A DNA stretch of 64,000 bases. Origin: Macrostomum hystrix (lineage: Eukaryota; Platyhelminthes; Macrostomidae). The position numbers were made by a program, and so were the translations under genes. The stretch is taken from the NCBI GenBank assembly GCA_950097015.1, contig CATNEN010000002.1, forward strand, positions 3,224,001 through 3,288,000, written 5' to 3'. The notes below the pieces were generated by a model that saw only the letters and a program-made list of their open reading frames with translations, was not told where the DNA came from and ran no database searches. Positions 56,359 to 64,000 of the stretch are shown piece after piece (within the stretch, counting starts at the first letter, position 1; the number at the start of each line of letters is the position of its first letter).

Positions 56359-56635
56359 TGAAAGCCCCGGGTGACTTGGTGCTTGCCTTTTGGCCTGGCG
56401 ATGGCGAGCAGTGGTGGCCTGCAATTGTCTGCTTGCCGCTAATTTGCTAAGAGGCAAATTTGCTACACGTGGCAACCGCGTCCATGTTCAGTTTTTGGAC
56501 GAGCCCCCAAGCCGGGATTGGGTCGACAACGTGCGGCCCGCGGCAAACCATGGTATTGGCTTTGAGGCTAAAAGCCAGGCCTTCATCCTTTCCATGAAGA
56601 AACTGAAGCTGGCTTTAAAAATGTCCAGATTATAG
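56359..56635 (+). pseudogene. PWWP-domain remnant related to the 26.9-kb gene
   Basis: GDLVLAFWPGDGEQWWPAIV in one frame is followed, after a frameshift near 56440, by RVHVQFLDEPPSRDWVDNV in another. Both halves align with the C-terminal PWWP domain of the recombinase-like protein (YPFWPAMV; RIHVQFFETPPTRMWIDL). No recombinase part is seen upstream, so it is an isolated, broken copy. Confidence 0.65.
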
Positions 56636-56933
56636 CGCCTCGAGCACTTTTTAAAAGTTTAACTGACTAGTAACTAAGTCTACTTACTGTCTTTTACTAA
56701 TTGCTTACTAATTACTAATTGCTAAAGGAACTAAGTCTTTTACTAATTGCATTTTCTTCAATTAAATCTCGAAATATACTCGTATTATAATTAGCTAATT
56801 TGTTTGTCAGCACAAAGAAAAAATTACAATTTAAAACTGTAATATTCTTCTGTCTCTGTCGTGTGTTCTACACATTATCTTTGACATGATATATATAACT
56901 CTATCCTCTCTCTTTCCCCGCCTGATGTCCATT

Positions 56934-57385
56934 CTGTCCAGCCAGCCTCAGCCATTTAAGGTCATTTTGTCCGGCCAGCCTCTCAGCCATTTAAGGTCAT
57001 TTTGTCCGGCCAGCCTCAGCCATTTAAGGTCATTTTGTCCGGCCAGCCTGTCAGCCATTTAAGGTCATTTTGTCCGGCCAGCCTCAGCCATTTAAGGTCA
57101 TTTTGTCCGGCCAGCCTGTCAGCCATTTAAGGTCATTTTGTCCGGCCAGCCTCAGCCATTTAAGGTCATTTTGTCCGGCCAGCCTCAGCCATTTAAGGTC
57201 ATTTTGTCCGGCCAGCCTGTCAGCCATTTAAGGTCATTTTGTCCGGCCAGCCTCTCAGCCATTTAAGGTCATTTTGTCCGGCCAGCCTGTCAGCCATTTA
57301 AGGTCATTTTGTCCGGCCAGCCTCTCAGCCATTTAAGGTCATTTTGTCCGGCCAGCCTGTCAGCCATTTAAGGTCATTTTGTCAC
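56934..57385. repeat. 34/36-bp minisatellite, forward block, about 13 copies
   Basis: Units contain AAGGTCATTTTGTCCGGCCA and either GCCTCAGCC or GCCTGTCAGCC/GCCTCTCAGCC. The same units run in reverse orientation at 58225-58530. Confidence 0.93.
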
Positions 57386-57655
57386 TATTAGCCTGTCACT
57401 CACTAGTCTTTCACTCTGCGAGTCTGTCACTCACTCTACTAGTCTTTCACTCTGCGAGTCTGTCACTCACTATACTAGTCTTTCACTCTGCGAGTCTGTC
57501 ACTCACTCTACTAGTCTTTCACTCTGCGAGTCTGTCACTCACTCTACTAGTCTTTCACTCTGCGAGTCTGTCACTCACTCTACTAGCCTTTCACTCTGCG
57601 AATCTGTGACTCTATTAGCCTGTCACTCACTCAACTAGCCTTTCACTCTCCAAGT
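57386..57655. repeat. 36-bp minisatellite (TCTGTCACTCACTCTACTAG type), about 7 copies
   Basis: Abuts the preceding array and shares its period of 36, but not its sequence. Periodic plus-strand frames (Ser, Leu, Phe, His) are artefacts. Confidence 0.9.
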
Positions 57656-58224
57656 CTGTTGAGTAGAGTTGTGTAGCTCCAATTGAGTAGCTGTTTTTAG
57701 TAGGTATTGAGTGGCTAGTTTTTTTAGAGCTTGCTTTAGACAGGCCTTTCATCCAACATGAATTTGGAAACAATTGATTTGACTGCATTGTAAGAGTCGG
57801 GATGGAGGATTGAGATGGAGATTGGATGGAGATAGGATGGAGATTGGCGGGATGGAGGAAAAAAGCATTATCATACAAGCTACTATCTGATTGCCTATAC
57901 AGAAGGTGGCGCCTCGATATACAGTAGCTCAATTATTGGCATTTTTCACACAGTATATCAATAATAGAAGATAGAAGATAGAAAAACAACTCGCTTTGGA
58001 AGTTTCGGCCACACAGAAGAAATGGCACGATTGATTCAGTTGCAGATGATTAATGAAGACTGTGATTCTCATTTGTGGAATGTGTAAATGATAACCGTGA
58101 TGGCAGTTAAAAGAGGCGTATATGGATGGAAATAGGAGACAGGAGATAGGAGGGAGAGGAGATAGGGAAGAGTATCAGCAGAGAGTGGAGAAAGTAGAGA
58201 GTGGAGACAGCTGATTGTGGAGCC

Positions 58225-58535
58225 TGGAGAAATGGCTGACAGGCTGGCCGGACAAAATGACCTTAAATGGCTGAGAGGCTGGCCGGACAAAATGACCTTA
58301 AATGGCTGAGAGGCTGGCCGGACAAAATGACCTTAAATGGCTGACAGGCTGGCCGGACAAAATGACCTTAAATGGCTGACAGGCTGGCCGGACAAAATGA
58401 CCTTAGATGGCTGAGAGGCTGGCCGGACAAAATGACCTTAAATGGCTGAGAGGCTGGCCGGACAAAATGACCTTAAATGGCTGAGAGGCTAGGGGGCAAA
58501 ATGACCTTAAATGGCTGAGAGGCTGGGGGGCAAAA
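58225..58535. repeat. 36-bp minisatellite, inverted block, about 9 copies
   Basis: Reverse complement of the 56934 array (GGCTGGCCGGACAAAATGAC). The last two units have GGGGGGCAAAATGACC. The 57656-58224 spacer has GGAT-rich runs and no gene. Confidence 0.92.
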
Positions 58536-58609
58536 CTTGCTAGTAAACTGCTAAGTTTATTGCTTCTCTCACGCCGTAGCGGGTTGATTCAGCTAACTTT
58601 TAATTTTAG

Positions 58610-59023
58610 CGGTTAAAACTGCGCCGTTCCCTACTGGGCGTCTTTCGGAGCGCTTCGAAGCCATCAAGCAGCAGGCCAACAGTACCAATTTTACGGGCAC
58701 AGTCTTCCACGACATAAAGAATACCAATGACACCGAAGTCATGCCAAAACTCGCAGGCACCAGAAACATCTATCTAAAAGAGGGTGAAGGCGTCAACTTA
58801 TCATGCTTGCCTAGCAGCAACAATCTGGATGATGACGGGCTGCCATGTCATCGCTATTCCTGGGTGTACACGCCGCTAAAAAGTGCCCGGCAGTTGCTCG
58901 GACGCACTCGGCCCAAGATGATCCCATTGTACTCGGAGACTCAGCCGACATTGAACATCACCGGCGCGAAGCACGACAGCTCTGGCATGTACTATTGCCG
59001 TTGCCATCACTGCAGTCTTCAGT
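58610..59023 (+). CDS. Ig-like domain exon of an unidentified secreted or membrane protein
   Basis: An acceptor (TTTTAATTTTAG) precedes an open frame of about 137 residues. It has N-glycosylation sites (NSTNFT, NDT), then an Ig fold: GEGVNLSC (first Cys), a Trp in YSWVY, and DSSGMYYCRC (second Cys with the usual Asp-Gly-Tyr neighbourhood). The end is open to question: either the stop at 59023 is real or a weak donor (CA/GTGATG) is used. The strand is opposite to the perlecan-like gene to the right, so it is a separate gene. Confidence 0.55.
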
Positions 59024-59294
59024 GATGGCACCGGCAATAGTCATTAGGCAATAGGCAATAGGCAATAGGCAACTGATGAACGTCTTCTCACTGCAGTCAA
59101 ACGTACCAGGCCTAAATTGGAAAGAAAGCTTATGAGCTGGAGCTAGGGGTAACTTTGGAAGTATGCTTTTATTATCTATTTATTTATTTCTTATTTCCTA
59201 TTATTTCTATGAATTCCACAAACATTTCTGTTAATTCTGTGCTTTGCCGCTCATGTAGAGAATGAGCGGCAAATCGAGCCAGTGGGCAATAAAG

Positions 59295-60736
59295 AAAGCT
59301 TGAGTTTGTTCGCTCTTACGATGGCTTGCACGCAGCATTAGCCAATGGCTACGAAACAATGCTGAACGGAGGTCTGCGGCTAAACTGGCATAGGTACAAA
59401 ACACCTTGTCCAAAAGCCGTCAAGGCGGAGATAAAGGGTGCCGGTGAGGTGGAGATCATTAGAGGCTTTGTTTTAGAACTGGTTTTAGAATCGAATTTTA
59501 ACTGGGAATTACAAATCGGCTTAGACTCAGGAATGCCTCAAATGCGACCTAGAAATAGAATCTAAGGGAAAATAACAGCACGAAGACCAAGCTCGACTGT
59601 TTAAGCACGAACAGTTTTTCGGTTTCAATCGCTAGTCTTCAAAGTGTAGGCAATGGCAAATATTCGGGAAAATGAATCACTAGATGTCCCACCAATTGGA
59701 TTGAAAATGATTTTCTAGAAATTACAGTATTCCTGAATGCTCTCTGTCAACTACGAGTACTATAAACATAATGCATCTGTTGCACCAAGTTTCTCCAACC
59801 TCGACAACTGTCTTTCAAGAAGCATCAATAATCGAACCACCATTTCGTCAGTCATTTCACCCAGCTAAAACTGGTACGGTGAGGCATCACATCACATCAT
59901 GTCAGAGCATACAGAAGCACAAACGGATAGCATGCGGAACAACACGCTATGTTGAATCCCGTCAGTCTGAAGATCTATCAGTTTACAGTTACATACTGAA
60001 TGCGTGGTTCCTAATTACATCGTCGTCACGTTTGACTGAGGGCATCACGAATGTCGTCATTTCTACCAGTAGCACTAAAAATTGTAACAGGCCACCTTGT
60101 CAAAACATTTAAACAAACACGAGAATTTTTATAGCGAATGTAATATACCGAATTATCCCAAAATATTATACTGTATTAAATTCATGCGCAAAGTTGTTTT
60201 AATCCGCGAAATATCACAAAATATCTTGCTAAGCTCAAATTCGTGCCAATATCATTTAATTTGACTACGTTTGTTTTAATGCGCAAATACGAGCCAATTC
60301 CCGTATATTAATCCTTTTATGTTTTGCATCTTACCCCAATTAGTATCCCAATAAACCACTCGTACATCGTATATTCAGTATTTGTTGTCAACTTGAATCA
60401 GCAAACCCCTATAAATAGACGAGAATTCCTAAGGGAGAAACCGAACCCTTGTCTGACCCTGTCAGCCTTGCCTCACCTCATAATCTTGCGAACAAGCAAT
60501 TATTGAATCATCGAATTGCATGCAGATAGTTAGTTCAAGAGTTAGTTATTTAGCCGTGACCCTTTTAGTCATTGGAAGCCCAGCAAGACTGGAGTTTAAA
60601 CCAGAACTCAGCGCCTTGCAATAAACCGCTCGAGCCGAGTGAAAATCAAACTGCTGAGATCAGGGACTTAGCAATGAGAAACGCTACCGCACTGAACTGG
60701 GCCGGTCGCGACGGCTGCATTGTGGAGTGGACGGTT
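59295..60736 (+). CDS. Two further candidate exons downstream of the Ig exon
   Basis: Candidate exon 59295-59443 (LEFVRSYDGLHAALANGYET, then a Cys, donor GCCG/GTGAGG) and candidate exon 60569-60736 (acceptor CCCTTTTAG; QTAEIRDLAMRNATALNW then GCIVEWTV; donor GTT/GTGAGT). Both have Cys, N-glycosylation sites and coding-like composition, but no domain is recognised and the joining phases are not proven. The remaining 59444-60568 shows no gene. Confidence 0.25.
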
Positions 60737-60773
60737 GTGAGTTATTATCAAGTTTCTCAAGTTTTAATTTCAC

Positions 60774-63700
60774 TTAGAGAAGAGCGACGAACCTCCATGG
60801 GCACAACTGAGCACTTTAGAGTGGTGGTGTCGGGGTCCTTGGGATCGCTTCGCAGCAACACCCTCTTCACAGAGCTGCTTTGCACCGTCAGGTTTGAAAA
60901 TGCCACTGCGGACCCGGATCGTCTGTTGGAGCCTTCGCATCTGTACCGACCACTGTCTGACGGGCTGGCGTCCTTGATCACAAGGCGGGTCGACTTCTCA
61001 TCGCGCACCTGGTAGATTCGGGACGTATCTGCCAAACGACGTCCATCAGAGTCCTGCCACTCCAGCAGCCAGGCGGTGCCGTTGTAGCCGGGTTTTTGTC
61101 GCCTGACCAGGCGATGCTGCAAATTCCCATCATAGCATGGTCTAGCCTTAGTCAGCAGTGGCTCTTATTTGACCAATTTTAATATGAGCCGATCAGCTCG
61201 GCTATAAACAGCACCCATAAAGGCAAAACCAGTGCACTTGATATCGCTATTATATACTTAGCACATTGAACTCGGCCATTCCATTTGAATGGCAATAGTT
61301 AGGTGGAAATGGAAATGGAATGGAAGCAAAGCTATTGGTTAGCTTACACTCTTCACAATCGGGTCGCTGTCCTCTTGGTCGGCCCACAATCTTGTCTGCA
61401 TAGCCTTCCTCGCAGCTGAAATCGTTGAACAAGGAGAGCAAGCAGTACATGTACCATGCATGAATGAATGCTTGTTTCCCATGTAGAACTTTCGCTTTTC
61501 GAATGTGAAATCTTATCTAACCACGACTCGGCAAGCGACTATTAGACTCTGCTGAGGTACTGAGTTTTTTACCTGATTTTCCTCCTAGACTCTTAATAAC
61601 CAACCAGGTAATTTAAAGGCTATTTTATCTTCTGTCTGAATTGAACTGGATTTTGGTCTTACGTGCCACAACCCGGAGAGTTCCTGTAGCCTTCTAGGCA
61701 GGGAACACACTTCCACCTGTTCACAGTTGAGTTGTAGTCCACAATCTTGTGGAAATCCCCGGTTGTCTTGCAGTCCTGACGATGAAATTGTTAAGTCTTG
61801 ATGTAAAACATTTGAATTACGGTTTGCTGCCAAACCATTTGGTGATATCAGCTTTCATTTGAGTTTATCTTATTCCACTGTTTAGTTACCTCAGTCCAGC
61901 TTGCAATCAACATGGACTTCGATCGTGACAACTTGTTGCGAAAACTAATTCATGGTACTCCACAATTTCAGCTGCGGAGATAAAAATTTCAAGAGCCAAC
62001 TTGTTTCTTGTGTCGCAGGTTCACATGTCTTATTGAACGGGCCACCGCCTGCCGCCAGCAGTTATTGTTAAAACCTGAAAAATGCCCTGAAAAATCGCCT
62101 AACGCTCTTCCACAGATCCTACGAAGATGTTTGCGTTAATTCTGTTTGCGCAGAAAATTGATTTGCGCAATCTTTCAGGGGCCAGGTTGCTGCCCGGGCC
62201 ACCGCCTGCCGCCAGCAGCTGCGTTTAAAACCTGAAAAATGCGCCCAGCATCTTAGGAGGCCCTGTGAAGTGGGCGGCATGGTGCCGACTTGCAAAGATG
62301 CAGAAATGCAAACGTGACCCCTGGTACGGGTTTAGTCTTTGTTATAAAAACATGGAAAACTGCTTTGACCTTAGATTTGCTTGCTGAACCCTTCCGCCGA
62401 AATTCAGGTTTCTCTTGTCATTTGTCCCGTCCTATGCGAATCATTTGCTAAACCAGCTTTATCAGTTGTAAAACTGCTCCAAAGTGATCCAGGTGATGGA
62501 CCCAAGCCTTGCATTTTCCGAGGTTCAATTGCAAATAGCTGCTTCTCTGACAAAATTTGTGAATTTCCCCTGTCCCTCGGCTCAGAACCTTCGTGCAACA
62601 ATTGCGCTAACGTCAACTGTGACCTTAAAAGGGCACCCGTCTGCTGGTTTTTGGCCTTACCTCACAGAAAGCGCCCTGGTAGGGATCGGGGCAAACAGTG
62701 CAGCGCTCTACGGGAGCTGGTTCAGCACCCGAGCTGGTGTTGGTACTTGACTGGTACGTGATGTCCAGAATGCACACGTTTATCTGGCCCTGGAATTGGT
62801 AGATCCGGAAGAAAATTCCACGCAGATCAGCGAGGGCGGTCATCACGTCCATTCTAGTGACGGCCGAACCGTCGATGGCACGCAGGTTCTGCTCGTCGAG
62901 TGTCACGGAGAAGCGAGTCTCTGGGGCGCGGTTGGTGGTTCGGTCCCAATACACCAAGGTCTGGCCTCTCCAGCCCTGTTAGTTGGATGAACAATAATGC
63001 ATTTGAATGTAAATAACAGATGCCATTGTTGAGCAAAGCACTCTGATTTTCGACATTTCCTAAATATGACTGTCATTCTTCATCTCAAGCACGCTCGCTG
63101 TTACGATCGTCTTCCATTCTGCTAAGCAGTTTTTTCACTTTTCCCAACGGCCCCTGTCAATTTTAGCATAGACGCTGTCGCCGTACCTTGATGCCGAAGA
63201 TTGGGAACGCCGTATCGGCCGTCAGCGCTGTGTCCATGCGCACGTTGACTCGCACGGTGAAGCTCAATTTGCCGCCGTAGGCTGCCAGCTGAAAATGAAA
63301 GTTCACACGATTTCTTTTATTTTACATCACGAACTTGGATTCAGAGTGTCCCAGACTGTTGTCTAGCCGTACCCGCTTGCCAGACAAGCTCGTCAAGAAC
63401 ACGTAGGACTCGTCATCGTCTCGCAAAGCTGACGAGTCGTCTCCAGTTGGGGCCACGGCTATCTCCGCTCCGGACTGTACTGTGAGCTTGGCGCGTGAAG
63501 TAGCGTCCTCGTACACTCCGTACAGGCCCCAGCCCATCAAACGCACCGCGGATGCTTCCACTGGTACTCGCTTCTGCAGTCGTGTGTCAAATGAAACCAT
63601 GTACAGTTGATAAGCATGTCGAGACAAATTTATTAACCTATTCTAAACTGATGAGAGACTTTTCTGTACCTCTTCGAAGTAAAGGCCGGCATTTTCGCAA

Positions 63701-64000
63701 GCATTCGATCGGTCGGAGCAGAAGCAGGGCACGCATCCATCCGGGTGGTCCCGCCTGAGACTGTGGAAGCCCGGCTTGCACTTGTCACAGTTTTCACCTT
63801 TCACGTTCGCCTGAATTCGAAAGATGAAACAATTTCCAATTAGCTTTTTTCGTTGCACTTTATGCTCATGTGGCTCTGTACTTTTAGTATTTTCTTTAGG
63901 ATGAAACAAAATCTGCAATCAGCTGCTCACCTTGCAATTGCAGACGTTGTTCTGACAAATGCCACCGATGTTGCAGGTCTTGTTGCAGTCGATGCCAGTG
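60774..64000 (-). CDS. HSPG2-like: Perlecan-like basement-membrane protein (partial)
   Basis: Minus-strand exons, in order: 64000-63931, 63810-63670, 63573-63373, 63288-63187, 62975-62661, 61775-61663, 61415-61348 and an Ig exon from about 61122-61149 to 60774. The first five join at phase 0. They encode a laminin-type EGF (CDKCKPGFHSLRRDHPDGC), then a laminin IV (B) domain containing LAAYGGKLSFTV and ending VERCTVCPDPYQGAFC, more EGF-like Cys pairs (CVPCLEGYRNSPGCG; CEEGYADKIVG) and an Ig domain (SGRYRCEGSN) with the start of a second. Laminin IV, laminin EGF and Ig together in this order are the mark of perlecan/UNC-52 rather than laminin chains. It acts in the extracellular matrix. The junction into the Ig exon is unresolved (phase mismatch). 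The gene continues past the right edge. Confidence 0.7.

Noticed and set aside
60572-61015. A 147-codon plus-strand gene
   Set aside because: From about 60774 on, it is the antisense of the Ig exon of the perlecan-like gene; only the part before the GTGAGT donor at 60737 may be an exon.
62381-62761. Plus-strand Cys-containing frame as an EGF-like exon
   Set aside because: It overlaps the antisense of the laminin IV exon at its right end and has no regular Cys spacing or acceptor.

Overview
This window is animal nuclear DNA. It has spliceosomal introns of about 60 bp to 1.7 kb, GC-rich exons in AT-rich surroundings, AATAAA polyadenylation signals, metazoan genes (syntaxin-16, an RNF217-type RBR ubiquitin ligase, a CEP164-type WW protein, a perlecan-like matrix protein), tRNA-derived SINEs, LINE, LTR, mariner and P-type transposons, and very many minisatellites. 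A short TTAGGG-type telomeric tract (24831-24848) fits most animals. The repeat-rich, compact-intron style suggests an invertebrate bilaterian, possibly a flatworm, but I cannot name the species.

Layout. 1-307: 3' end of an unidentified membrane-protein gene (+). 3.2-4.5 kb: short CEP164-like gene (+). 5.1-8.4 kb: RNF217-like RBR ligase (+) with a duplicated IBR-RING2 module whose second copy has lost its catalytic loop. 10.7-11.4 kb: small secreted-peptide gene with a TATA box (+). 12.9-14.2 kb: short P-element-type transposon with about 112-bp inverted ends and an 8-bp target duplication. 14.7-47.5 kb: cluster of seven paralogues (A-G) of a two-exon gene. Exon 1 encodes an LRAT-type domain (His, His, Asn-Cys-Glu-His-Phe) and exon 2 encodes a zinc module with the exact ligand spacing of a UBR box. 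The cluster is broken up by a LINE with a solo LTR inside it, SINEs, a tyrosine-recombinase/PWWP gene (26.85-29.6 kb) and arrays with 14, 45, 47, 56 and 148-bp units. 48.7-50 kb: syntaxin-16 (-). 52.5-54.6 kb: dead mariner with a short LTR element nested in it. 56-58.5 kb: PWWP remnant and an inverted pair of minisatellites. 58.6-60.7 kb: Ig-domain exon(s) on +. 60.8-64 kb: perlecan-like gene (-), running off the right edge.

The strongest candidate for something undescribed is the LRAT plus UBR-box family. All intact members share one phase-2 intron between the two modules and all seven start with Met-Cys. Proteins of this kind could couple thiol acyltransferase/hydrolase chemistry on membranes to a UBR-type recognition domain; this function is inference.
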